Below are positions 44,289 through 51,615 of a DNA stretch of 64,000 nucleotides, one piece after another (positions within the stretch are counted from its first letter, which is position 1; each line of letters opens with the position of its first letter). This DNA is from an uncultured Bacteroidales bacterium (GTDB lineage: Bacteria; Bacteroidota; Bacteroidia; Bacteroidales; UBA932). The stretch lies in assembly GCA_944323845.1 (NCBI GenBank), contig CALUUA010000011.1, forward strand, positions 1 through 64,000, in the 5' to 3' direction. The notes beneath the pieces were generated by a model, which did no database searches, had not been told where the DNA came from, and saw only the letters and a program-made list of their open reading frames with translations. The translations under genes and the position numbers were made by a program.

Positions 44289-44447
44289 ATGAAATCTAAA
44301 TCTAAGGAGAGGCGAAAAGCAGAAAGCGACCTGCTTTATTTCCTCCAGCTCTACAACACTCTGAAAGGCCGGGAGGGCGCAGTTCAGACAAGGGCATGGC
44401 TTGATGACCAGATAGAGTTGCTTGTAGAGAAATTGAAACTGATGTAA
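44289..44447 (+). CDS. 52-residue phage protein
   Basis: Short charged frame (MKSKSKERRKAESDLLYFLQ) ending in a leucine-rich helix (DDQIELLVEKLKLM). It has a perfect promoter before it and the DUF5053 gene 41 bases after it. Function unknown. Confidence 0.5.
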   Translation: MKSKSKERRKAESDLLYFLQLYNTLKGREGAVQTRAWLDDQIELLVEKLKLM

Positions 44448-44488
44448 AACGATTCCCCTGTTTCGGCAGGGGAATAAAAAATTGAGAT

Positions 44489-44872
44489 ATGGTAACGAAA
44501 GAACGCATGGATGAACTCAAGAAGAGATTCGAGAATCCGGATGACCGGGAAGCCGTGGCCGCAGAACTGGCAAGCCTCTGCGATGAGGACATTGAAGCAG
44601 TGTGCGAAATCACCAGACAGCAGATGGCCGAGACTCATGCCGAGGTGGATGCCATGCTTGTAAAAGAGCAGCTGAAGGAAATTTCACCGATGATATCATT
44701 GTCATATATAGCCAAGACTTATTTCAATAAGACCAGAGCCTGGCTGTGCCAAAGAGTGAACGGCTCCATAGTGAACGGGAAACCGGCCGAGTTTACTGAA
44801 GAAGAGAAAAAGACGCTGACACGCGCCCTGAATGACATGGGACGTCAGCTGATGTCAGTGAGCATTTCATAG
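44489..44872 (+). CDS. DUF5053 family protein
   Basis: The 127 residues have the shape of DUF5053 proteins common in Bacteroidota mobile elements: an N-terminal acidic helix bundle (MVTKERMDELKKRFENPDD) and a C-terminal ISLSYIAKTYFNKTRAWLCQRVNGSIVNGKPAEFTEEE with a helix-turn-helix look. Probably DNA-binding, role unknown. It is followed by a terminator. Confidence 0.7.
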   Translation: MVTKERMDELKKRFENPDDREAVAAELASLCDEDIEAVCEITRQQMAETHAEVDAMLVKEQLKEISPMISLSYIAKTYFNKTRAWLCQRVNGSIVNGKPAEFTEEEKKTLTRALNDMGRQLMSVSIS

Positions 44873-44910
44873 TGTTATTGTTTGACAGCATAGCATCTGA
44901 TTTGCTTCCT

Positions 44911-44937
44911 GGGCGACCTTTACGGGCCGCCCTTTTT
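44911..44937 (+). terminator. terminator after the DUF5053 gene
   Basis: GGGCGACC/GGCCGCCC stem with one mismatch, then five T. Nearly the same sequence ends the gene pair at 47080. Confidence 0.75.
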
Positions 44938-44939
44938 AT

Positions 44940-44969
44940 TTGCATTTCCCGAAATCTTTCCTACCTTTG
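44940..44969 (+). promoter_or_regulatory. promoter of leader RNA copy B
   Basis: TTG 44940 to 44942, 19-base spacer, TACCTTTG 44962 to 44969. Confidence 0.75.
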
Positions 44970-45180
44970 CTCTCGCTCATAAACTCGTAACATATTTATC
45001 TATCTTTTCTGCCGGAAAGTGTATTTTCCCAAGAAAATAGATAATTGCCCTGTATATGGTGGATTCCGTCCGGGAAACCTGGCGGCAAAAATACGGCAGA
45101 AATGTTGTGAGTTTGTGAGCACCACCTAAGTACAGGGCTTTTATTGTTAATATTGTTGTATTATGCTCACAACTCACAAC
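44970..45180 (+). ncRNA. structured leader RNA, copy B
   Basis: Same order as copy A. R1 GCTCATAAACTCGTAACAT (44975); TTCTGCCG (45007) with CGGCAGAA (45094); GCCCTGTA-tat-GGTGG (45047 to 45062) with CCACC-taag-TACAGGGC (45122 to 45138), where both sides have changed relative to copy A and still pair; CGTC-CGG-GAAA-CCT-GGCG hairpin (45067 to 45084); R2 ATGTTGTGAGTTTGTGAGC (45102 to 45120); ATG at 45163; R3 GCTCACAACTCACAAC (45165 to 45180), complementary to R2 with one bulge. R1:R2 is a 19-bp helix in which the three differences from perfect complement are all G-U pairs. Confidence 0.75.
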
Positions 45181-45498
45181 ACCACCGGCCTCCCATACGG
45201 GATGTCGAACGTCACGAATCCGGCCTGGATTCAGGCAGCACAGTTTCTCTATGCCCAGTATCCGGGCATCTACAAACTCCGTATCAAGCGCGTAAGCCGC
45301 GGCAGCAAGGCCGTGCAGATCCGGGTGATTTCCGGCGGAGAGCCCAGGCGTCAGAAACGGTGCAAGGGCTACAGCTTAGCCAGTGCCATGGCAAACCTCC
45401 TGCAGGCCATCAAGCACGACAAAGACCTGAGCCGCCGCCTCACCCATCCGGAACTGCAACCTACTCGGTCACCGAACAGTGACCAGGTCCGGGCGTAA
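45163..45498 (+). CDS. small basic phage protein B under a structured leader
   Basis: 111 residues (MLTTHNTTGLPYGMSNVTN), about nine-tenths identical to protein A (43879), with the same basic core and the same C-terminal HPELQPTRSPNSDQV. The first codons again lie in R3 of its leader. The duplicate keeps an open frame and its own promoter, so both copies are probably functional. Confidence 0.65.
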   Translation: MLTTHNTTGLPYGMSNVTNPAWIQAAQFLYAQYPGIYKLRIKRVSRGSKAVQIRVISGGEPRRQKRCKGYSLASAMANLLQAIKHDKDLSRRLTHPELQPTRSPNSDQVRA

Positions 45499-45583
45499 TC
45501 CGGTGCATTTTCCAGGCGAAGGCGGTGCATTTTTTATCGAAAACCGGGGTATTTTCATTCGAAAACCGGTGCATTTTTACTGA
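45499..45583. repeat. four imperfect ~22-bp repeats
   Basis: CCGGTGCATTTT or a close form occurs four times, three of them linked by CGAAAA or CGAAGG, in 85 bases just after gene B. They precede a terminator and the GTAC region. Confidence 0.6.
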
Positions 45584-45586
45584 TTT

Positions 45587-45609
45587 GGCGGCTGAAAAGC
45601 CGCCTTTTT
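45587..45609 (+). terminator. terminator after gene B
   Basis: GGCGGC-TGAAAA-GCCGCC followed by five T. Confidence 0.8.
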
Positions 45610-45615
45610 CGTGTC

Positions 45616-46006
45616 AGTACGAATTCAGTACAGTACGATTCGTACTGGTTTTCCAGTACTTTTTGCCTCCTTTCCCCGCTTCCCCATACCTGTTCCAAGA
45701 AAAAAGTACTGTACTGGGAAATGTGTATAAAAACAAGCAACGGCAAAGTACACAATCACTTATATAATATATTTTCTTTTTTATATATACCTTTTTCAAA
45801 AGACCTATATAAAAATCAGAAAAAAATCGTACTTTCGTACTTTCGCAAATTAACTTATTAATTATCAATAATTTTACGCAGTACGAAATCAGTACGAAAA
45901 CAGCACGAATGAGTACAAAAATAGCCCCGAGTATCAGCACTATTGTTTTGTACTGATTAATTGTTTGCAAATCAATGTTTTATATGTGACAGTACGGAAG
46001 TACGAA
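45616..46006. repeat. noncoding AT-rich region with many AGTACGAA/TTCGTACT motifs
   Basis: About fifteen GTAC cores occur in 390 bases, many as AGTACGAA or its complement (for example 45616, 45827 to 45842, 45880, 45891, 45991 to 46004), where one or two are expected by chance. Some form pairs in inverted or direct order. No gene of normal length is supported here. The arrangement resembles an iteron-type replication origin or a partition/regulator binding region; which one cannot be said. Confidence 0.65.
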
Positions 46007-46007
46007 A

Positions 46008-46021
46008 AAAATCGCGATTTT
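46008..46021. promoter_or_regulatory. perfect palindrome before the Panacea gene
   Basis: AAAATCGCGATTTT, a 14-bp perfect palindrome, 34 bases upstream of the -7 box of the Panacea gene; possible operator. Confidence 0.45.
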
Positions 46022-46054
46022 GACAAGGTGTTTTGTTTTTTCTGATTAGTTTTC

Positions 46055-46062
46055 TAATTTTG
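46055..46062 (+). promoter_or_regulatory. promoter -7 box of the Panacea gene pair
   Basis: TAATTTTG, 19 bases before ATG 46082. Confidence 0.5.
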
Positions 46063-46081
46063 CCGCAGAAGCCAACCACGC

Positions 46082-46645
46082 ATGAGAGAAGAAGATGTCA
46101 GAACACTAAAAGCTGTCCTCCTGTACATCATCAAGAACAGCGGAGAAGACAGGCGCGATGTTTACAGCATCGTGAAGACGGCATATTATGCCCAGCAGCT
46201 TCATTTTGTAAAATGGGCACTTCCCATCTACAAGGACAGGATTTCGGCACTTCCGTTCGGTCCGGTACCGTCTGCCTTGTACAATGTTCTCAGACTGTCC
46301 AGAGGGGAAGAGAAAGAACGTCGTTTCCTCCGGAAAGAAGGTCTGGATATCATAGCCGATTCCATAGGTTTTGAAAATGAATCTTTCTTCGCCAAGGAAG
46401 ATCCGGATCTAGCCTGTCTTTCGGCCTCCGACATCGAAAGTCTGGACGAGGCGATAGAAAAGGTGGCATCCATGGATTTCGGGAAGATTGTCAGGGATAC
46501 CCACGGTACTGAGTGGCAGCGTGCGTACTACCATACCCAAAGCAAAGTGATGGACAATCTTAACATTGCCCGGGAGGGTGGGGCTGATGAGGCCATTATC
46601 GAATACCTGAAAGAGTCTCTCGAATGGGACGAGCATTTTGCATAA
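46082..46645 (+). CDS. Panacea (DUF4065) domain protein, likely antitoxin
   Basis: The 187 residues show the Panacea fold of SocA-like antitoxins: LKAVLLYIIKNSGEDRRDVYSIVKTAYYAQQLHFVKWALPIYKDRISALPFGPVPSALYNVL, with the lysine, YYA, and PFGPVP positions typical of the family. Panacea proteins neutralise many different toxins encoded next to them (PanAT systems). Its stop overlaps the next start as TAATG, which points to a two-gene unit. The promoter and palindrome before it suggest self-regulation. Confidence 0.8.
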   Translation: MREEDVRTLKAVLLYIIKNSGEDRRDVYSIVKTAYYAQQLHFVKWALPIYKDRISALPFGPVPSALYNVLRLSRGEEKERRFLRKEGLDIIADSIGFENESFFAKEDPDLACLSASDIESLDEAIEKVASMDFGKIVRDTHGTEWQRAYYHTQSKVMDNLNIAREGGADEAIIEYLKESLEWDEHFA

Positions 46646-47055
46646 TGGAGCCGGCAGTAGGAGACATTTTCAGGATTACGCTTTTCCCGGAGGACGGAGT
46701 GCATCCGAAAAATCCCGGAGACCGCAACCGGACGAAATATGTGGTGGTACTCGGTATCGATGATGAGAGCATAATGGTGGGATCTGTGCTGATCAATTCG
46801 AAAATCAATGACAGTCTGTTTGCCCGGATTGGTCCATATCAGCATTGCATCTATTCTTCTGATTATTCTTTTATGACTAAAGACGAGAGTTATATCGATT
46901 GTTTCCGTATAAAGGAAATATCGGCTTCACGGCTATGCTCGACAGGGATCTATGTAGGGAAATTGTGTGAACGGGATATTGAGGCTGCATCGGAGCTTGC
47001 GGCGTCATCACCGGCCAACAAACCGGCCATATTGCAGAAATATCATCTTGTATGA
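46645..47055 (+). CDS. putative toxin partner of the Panacea antitoxin
   Basis: 136 residues (MEPAVGDIFRITLFPEDGVHPKNPGDRNRTKYVVVLG). The opening is like the small beta-barrel of MazF/PemK toxins (GDIFRI, then a basic loop, then KYVVVLGI), but the rest (YQHCIYSSDYSFMTKDESYIDCFRIKEI) is not one I can assign, and the catalytic residues of MazF are not evident. Assigned as toxin from its TAATG overlap with the Panacea gene. It could instead be a phage protein with other function. Confidence 0.5.
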   Translation: MEPAVGDIFRITLFPEDGVHPKNPGDRNRTKYVVVLGIDDESIMVGSVLINSKINDSLFARIGPYQHCIYSSDYSFMTKDESYIDCFRIKEISASRLCSTGIYVGKLCERDIEAASELAASSPANKPAILQKYHLV

Positions 47056-47079
47056 TATCATAGAACTTTTAACACCATG

Positions 47080-47109
47080 GGGCGACCTTCACGGGCCGCC
47101 CTTTTTTTT
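47080..47109 (+). terminator. terminator after the Panacea pair
   Basis: GGGCGACC/GGCCGCCC stem with one mismatch, then eight T; same sequence as the one at 44911. Confidence 0.8.
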
Positions 47110-47161
47110 GTGCTCCGAGATGTCCGTGAAAATCAGGAGAAAAAGCGGTAAATTTGGGGCT

Positions 47162-47716
47162 ATGAGAAAGAACAGGAACATATCGGACACGAGGGCATTG
47201 GTGAACGTGAAAGTCCATCCGGCCCTGAGGGAATACATATTGTCGGTCAATGCAGGATCCGACATCATTGTCCCGATGAGGGACAGCCGGCTGTGGGGCC
47301 TGGTGAAGATGTACTTGGAGCCGATTCCCTCTGACTATAGACCGGTGCTCCCTGATGGGGAGCCTGACAGCATCCGGATCGCCCTGTTCCGGACCGGAAA
47401 GCCTGTATATTCTTTCCCTGAGAAAAAGATTCTCACGGTGCATACCCTTTATCGGGATCATTTGTCGGAGACCGGGCAGCGGGCTGTCTCGAAACATCTC
47501 ATGCACCATTTCAAACAGACCTTCAGGGCTTACATGAACGGGGCGTTGAGTAATAATCCTGAACTGGAGATCGCAGATGCCATCGACGAGTTCTGCAGCG
47601 ACTACCATATCGAAAACGAGAAGATTACCTTAGAGATGCTCCGCAAGGACTGGTACCGGTTCCGGCTCCGGTGTTCCAACGGTGCTGCAATTCCGGTAGA
47701 AAACAGTGATTTCTAA
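47162..47716 (+). CDS. unknown phage protein
   Basis: 184 residues from ATG 47162 (MRKNRNISDTRALVNVKVHPALREYILS). Mixed alpha/beta, with a long middle around DYRPVLPDGEPDSIRIALFRTGKPVYSFPEKK and a C-terminal helical region (AIDEFCSDYHIENEKITLEMLRKDWYRFRLR). A TAAATTTG box ends only five bases before the ATG, so the message may be leaderless. It lies at the beginning of the late side of the phage and resembles small proteins placed there in Bacteroidota phages; no function known. Confidence 0.55.
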   Translation: MRKNRNISDTRALVNVKVHPALREYILSVNAGSDIIVPMRDSRLWGLVKMYLEPIPSDYRPVLPDGEPDSIRIALFRTGKPVYSFPEKKILTVHTLYRDHLSETGQRAVSKHLMHHFKQTFRAYMNGALSNNPELEIADAIDEFCSDYHIENEKITLEMLRKDWYRFRLRCSNGAAIPVENSDF

Positions 47717-47756
47717 TAAAATATGTGCTCCGACCTGTCCTAAAAAATCGAGAAAA

Positions 47757-48128
47757 ATGAGAGACGTTTCAAACCATTTCTGCATAATCCCTCCGGAGCT
47801 GCTGTCCGGTTACCTGACTCCTGACGAATGCCGGTTTATGCCGCACGGCGCCACGGACATAGCCTGCAGCAGGAAGATAGTCATAGACCAGTCGCTGACA
47901 GAAGATTCTGACGGCAGAAGATGGTCCATATCGATGAGTGCAGCCTCCAAAGATGACTGTCTCCGCGACAAGGATGGAGTCCGGGCATATATAGGGGTTT
48001 TCTTGACCGATGGCACCATCAGGATTCTCGGTACTCCGGATTTCGTCCCTGTCATTTCAGTGACGCCATACTCCGGAGCATACTCCGTCTCAGCATCGTT
48101 TGAGGCACTCAGAGCCCTTGATTTATAG
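47757..48128 (+). CDS. unknown phage protein
   Basis: 123 residues from ATG 47757 (MRDVSNHFCIIPPELLSGYL), with a beta-rich middle (YIGVFLTDGTIRILGTPDFVPVISVTPYSGAYSVSASFEAL). Its 5' region shares the word TGTGCTCCGANNTGTCC with that of the preceding gene. Function unknown. Confidence 0.5.
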   Translation: MRDVSNHFCIIPPELLSGYLTPDECRFMPHGATDIACSRKIVIDQSLTEDSDGRRWSISMSAASKDDCLRDKDGVRAYIGVFLTDGTIRILGTPDFVPVISVTPYSGAYSVSASFEALRALDL

Positions 48129-48161
48129 GTTTCCGTCCTTTCCCGGACACCTCCTGAGGCA

Positions 48162-48169
48162 TAACTTTG
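48162..48169 (+). promoter_or_regulatory. promoter -7 box of the protease-capsid operon
   Basis: TAACTTTG, 15 bases before ATG 48185; excludes the TTG start at 48167. Confidence 0.45.
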
Positions 48170-48184
48170 AGACAAAATCAGAAA

Positions 48185-49045
48185 ATGCCGAAGGAAAATC
48201 ATATAGTAGCATTTTACGGGAATGTGCCGGTACCCTCCGATTCATACCAGGGGATACCGGCCGGTTCCCTTAAACCTTACAGGGAGCATTTTTCAATGGC
48301 TGAAGACTCTCCGCTGGTTGCATTCGATTTCGACAGCCCGGACCTTCAGGAAGGCAGTATTGCATATCATCCGGTATTCGGCCCCGTCTATTACCGCTCA
48401 GGCTGGAGATTCTCCACGGAACGCTTCATCAGGGATATGGAAGCTGCCGAAGCCAATCCGGCCATTATAGCCCACATCATCCACGTAAACAGCCCTGGTG
48501 GCGAAGCATTCGGATGCCACGAAGCTTTTGAAGCAGTAAAGGCATTGAAGAAGCCTTGCTATGGCGTGGTTGACTCTGTCGCTGCATCGGCAGGATATTA
48601 TCTGATTGCCGGAGCAGACAAGATTTTTGCGAGCTCCGCCTTTTCCCATATCGGCTGTATCGGAATCATGTGCGTAATGTATGATGATTCCGGGATGCTT
48701 GAGAAATACGGGCTGAAGGAGCACGAATACTACAGCAGCTACTCTCCTTTGAAGAACAGGATATTCAATGACGCTAGGGATGGAAAGGGTGAAGATTTCA
48801 TAAAGAGATGGCTTGACCCTATGGCACTCCGGTTCATCGAAGACGTGAAGTCTGTCAGACCGGGAGTCACGCAACCTGCACTGGAGGGGGAATCCTATTA
48901 TGCCGTCGATGCACAGGCGGAAGGGCTTGTCGATGGGGAGAAGACATTGGAAGATGTGGTTGGCCTGATCCGGAAGAAACACGGTCCGAAAGCGGTATCG
49001 CACGACACGACAATAGATATCAATCAACTTAATTTCAGTCTATAA
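48185..49045 (+). CDS. S49 family peptidase, prohead protease
   Basis: The 286-residue protein belongs to the SppA/ClpP-like S49 serine peptidases. Visible sites are the oxyanion-loop HVNSPGGEAFG at about residues 100 to 110, the nucleophile Ser135 in DSVAASAGYYLIAGADKIFAS, and a downstream IGCIGIMCVMYDDSGMLEKYG. In phages this enzyme trims the scaffold and capsid precursors. It is coupled to the capsid gene by a TAATG overlap, which fits that job. The start at 48185 follows a TAACTTTG promoter box. Confidence 0.88.
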   Translation: MPKENHIVAFYGNVPVPSDSYQGIPAGSLKPYREHFSMAEDSPLVAFDFDSPDLQEGSIAYHPVFGPVYYRSGWRFSTERFIRDMEAAEANPAIIAHIIHVNSPGGEAFGCHEAFEAVKALKKPCYGVVDSVAASAGYYLIAGADKIFASSAFSHIGCIGIMCVMYDDSGMLEKYGLKEHEYYSSYSPLKNRIFNDARDGKGEDFIKRWLDPMALRFIEDVKSVRPGVTQPALEGESYYAVDAQAEGLVDGEKTLEDVVGLIRKKHGPKAVSHDTTIDINQLNFSL

Positions 49046-50931
49046 TGAAAAGATTTTTCGAAAGACTCAAGGCCGTAATATCAATGCTCGGCCTGCAGGC
49101 GAAGTTCGAAAAAAAGGAACTTAGCGCTGAAGACCAGGCAGCTCTCATCGCGGCATACGATGAGGCCAACGGTGAGGACTCTTTCAAGACCGACATGCAG
49201 GCATACAAGGATGAACTGCAGCAGAAGGCTGACGCCGAGGCTCAGGACAAGATGTTCCAGGAGCTGGCGGCAGTGCTCGGGAAGAGTCCGGACAACTCCT
49301 CGGCAGAAGGCATCGCCTCGATGCTGGCTGCCGTGAAAGAACTCAAGGATACTGTGGAGAAACTCGGGAAGAAGTCGCAGGGAGATGAGCCGGAAGCCAA
49401 GGTGACAGCTCCTGTACATGCTTACGGACCGCATACCGACAAGTATGCATTCGGAGTCCAGCATCCGATGTTCGACGCATCCAAGAGGTACAACAGGATA
49501 GCCATAGGGCATTCCATCACAGGAAAGGCCGACGAAAAAGACAGGCAGACCCTGATGGCCGATGCCTGCTCGTATGCCGAGTCCCTGGCTGCGAGAATCC
49601 GCGAGCACTTCAATGCCGGGACTCTTCCTTCCGTTGTCAAAGGAGCCGTTGACTATACAGCCCTCAGCAGCGACACCGAAATCGGTACGCGCCAATTCAC
49701 CATCCGTCAGGATGCCCTCATCGCGCGTATCATCACCCTCCCGGGAGTGGAACACCTCTTCAGCAGGATATCCAACATCCAGAGCGGTGATGTAGTGACC
49801 AACGTCCTCTTCGGGGAAGCTTCCCAGGCATACCAGGCAGGTCGTGTTTTCAAGGGTAGCGTAACCTTCAAGCCAGAGAAAGCCATCGTCGACAAGGTGA
49901 TGACGAAACTCCAGTTCGAGGATATGTCTGATCTTGAAAAGACATACTTGAACTACCTGAATACTTCAGGTTCGGATCCGGTGAAGTGGAACCTGATCGA
50001 ATGGATCATCCTCCAACTTGCCACCCAGATCAACAACGAAAGGAACCAGCGTGCCATCATGGGGTACTGCATAGCTCCGGAGAAAGGCAAGGCAGGCGAG
50101 ACCCTGTTTGCATCGACCGGAGTCATCCACAAACTCATCAGCCTGTATGAGGAGAAAAAGTTTCTCCCGTTCCTGTCGGAGGAAGTGGCGGACTACTCGC
50201 AGGAAGACATCGGAAACGTGCTCCAGCTTTTCGCCGAGCAGATCGCCGACAGGAGGCCTGACAGCGACAAGTTCGTGATCTATGTCAATGCAAGGCACAA
50301 GCCATGGTACAGCGCATGGTACAAGAACACCTATGGAACCCACACTGACTTCAACGGTGTCCTGGAAGTAGTGCCTGACTACAACATCCCTATCCGGTGG
50401 GTTCCGAACATGGGTAACCTGAAACTCATCTTCGCCACCATCCCGGGGAACATCAACCTGCTGGAAAATGTTCCGGGCGAGCAGTACAAGATGATGTTCC
50501 AGCGCGATCTGGAGGAAGTCATCGCGTACAGCTACTGGAAAGAAGGTGTGGGAGTGGCTTTTGCCGGAGCACAGAAAGACACTCTCGCAGAGCTGAAAGC
50601 AGCCGACGCTATGGAGCAGATGGTGTTCATGAACTGGCCGGCCGAGACGCTGGCGGCTGATGCTACCACCATCTCCATTACCAAGGATTCCGGCATCCTC
50701 TTCACCACGGGGGCAAACTCTACCGCGACTGCGCTTACGGACATTACCGGAGCCAAAGAAGGAGTCATCTACCGCATCGAATGCGGCTCCACGACCAACG
50801 CGACCACCATCGCCAAGTCCGGGAAGTTCTCGGAGATAAAGTCGGCCTGGAGCCCGACAGCAGTCGGAGAGTACATCAAGGTGTACTACCGCAAGTCCGA
50901 AGACAAATTCTACGAGGCGGCTCGCGGATAG
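49045..50931 (+). CDS. major capsid protein with N-terminal scaffold-like region
   Basis: The 628 residues begin with a helical, charged stretch (about 1 to 120, EDQAALIAAYDEANGEDSF, KELKDTVEKLGKK) like the delta/scaffold domains that a prohead protease removes. From about 200 on the protein has the HK97-like pattern of capsid proteins in Bacteroidota phages (FTIRQDALIARIITLPGVEHLFSRI, GRVFKGSVTFKPEKAIVDKVMTKLQFEDM). The last 100 residues (TLAADATTISITKDSGILFTTGANSTATAL) look like an added beta-rich surface domain. Its place after the S49 protease supports the call. Confidence 0.8.
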   Translation: MKRFFERLKAVISMLGLQAKFEKKELSAEDQAALIAAYDEANGEDSFKTDMQAYKDELQQKADAEAQDKMFQELAAVLGKSPDNSSAEGIASMLAAVKELKDTVEKLGKKSQGDEPEAKVTAPVHAYGPHTDKYAFGVQHPMFDASKRYNRIAIGHSITGKADEKDRQTLMADACSYAESLAARIREHFNAGTLPSVVKGAVDYTALSSDTEIGTRQFTIRQDALIARIITLPGVEHLFSRISNIQSGDVVTNVLFGEASQAYQAGRVFKGSVTFKPEKAIVDKVMTKLQFEDMSDLEKTYLNYLNTSGSDPVKWNLIEWIILQLATQINNERNQRAIMGYCIAPEKGKAGETLFASTGVIHKLISLYEEKKFLPFLSEEVADYSQEDIGNVLQLFAEQIADRRPDSDKFVIYVNARHKPWYSAWYKNTYGTHTDFNGVLEVVPDYNIPIRWVPNMGNLKLIFATIPGNINLLENVPGEQYKMMFQRDLEEVIAYSYWKEGVGVAFAGAQKDTLAELKAADAMEQMVFMNWPAETLAADATTISITKDSGILFTTGANSTATALTDITGAKEGVIYRIECGSTTNATTIAKSGKFSEIKSAWSPTAVGEYIKVYYRKSEDKFYEAARG

Positions 50932-50960
50932 TTTCAGGATAAGCCATATATCGAAAACAC

Positions 50961-50980
50961 AGGGGCGGCCGCCCGCCCCT
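50961..50980. terminator. GC-rich hairpin after the capsid gene
   Basis: AGGGGCG-GCCGCC-CGCCCCT; no T-run follows, so it may process or pause RNA rather than end it. Confidence 0.4.
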
Positions 50981-50995
50981 AAATGACAGAAAGCG

Positions 50996-51532
50996 ATGAT
51001 TAAAGTTTTACAGAACATACCTCCGGTAAGCGACTTCGAATCCCAAGGAAAACGCATCTACAACAAGATGTATGTCATCCTGGAAGATGATGTTGACTAC
51101 AGCGACCTCCCGGAAGTGACCGATTCGGAGGAGGCCCGCACGATGGCGGCGCTTACCCTGAAGGAAGGAGCCAAAGGATGGAAAGAGTTTGCTTTTGCCA
51201 AATATACCCTTGGCGCTACGTCGGAAGGCAGCCAGGGCGACATCACATCCACCGTGACCAATACGGTCACCGGTACCCTTGCCGGAGAGCGGGATGCCAT
51301 AGACCAGCTTATCGAAAGCAATGTAGGGCGTGGTTTCTTCCTCGTGGAAGTGGACAGGTTCACCCAGAAGAAACGCATCTACGGCCGTCCGTACTCCCCG
51401 ATGTGGCTGTCTGCATTTTCCAAACGGAAGAATACGGACAACACCTCCTGTGATGTGACTTTCAGCAACGAAAGCTTCTTCCAGCCGCTTGAGTACCTCG
51501 GGGAATGCGACACCTCTGGCCAGACCGTTTAG
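50996..51532 (+). CDS. putative tail tube (major tail) protein
   Basis: 178 residues (MIKVLQNIPPVSDFESQGKR), beta-rich, with TVTNTVTGTLAGERDAIDQLIESNVGRGFFLVEVDRFTQKKRIYGRPYSPMWLSAF and CDVTFSNESFFQPLEYLG, a pattern fitting the tube proteins of siphophages. It stands alone between capsid hairpin and a strong terminator, as expected for a highly expressed structural gene. The assignment is from shape and place, not from a family match. Confidence 0.5.
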   Translation: MIKVLQNIPPVSDFESQGKRIYNKMYVILEDDVDYSDLPEVTDSEEARTMAALTLKEGAKGWKEFAFAKYTLGATSEGSQGDITSTVTNTVTGTLAGERDAIDQLIESNVGRGFFLVEVDRFTQKKRIYGRPYSPMWLSAFSKRKNTDNTSCDVTFSNESFFQPLEYLGECDTSGQTV

Positions 51533-51557
51533 GCGGTTTATTAGTTGCCATAATTCG

Positions 51558-51584
51558 AGAGCCGCCGGAAAGACGGCTCTTTTT
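51558..51584 (+). terminator. terminator after the tail-tube-like gene
   Basis: AGAGCCG/CGGCTCT, 7 bp, followed by TTTT. Confidence 0.8.
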
Positions 51585-51615
51585 GCATAATCCGCGTTTA
51601 TAACAAAAGTCTTTT

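Noticed and set aside
43661..45180. Leader copies as MITEs or IS ends
   Set aside because: No terminal inverted repeats, target duplications or transposase; conserved helices and promoters fit RNA function.
43661..45498. Diversity-generating retroelement or retron because of repeated cassettes
   Set aside because: No reverse transcriptase in the window; differences between copies are not A-specific.
45499..46021. CRISPR array in the repeat-rich region
   Set aside because: Repeats are short (8 to 12 bp), in both orientations and irregularly spaced; no cas genes.
48167..48184. TTG start for the S49 peptidase
   Set aside because: Overlaps the TAACTTTG promoter box; the ATG at 48185 fits the family start.
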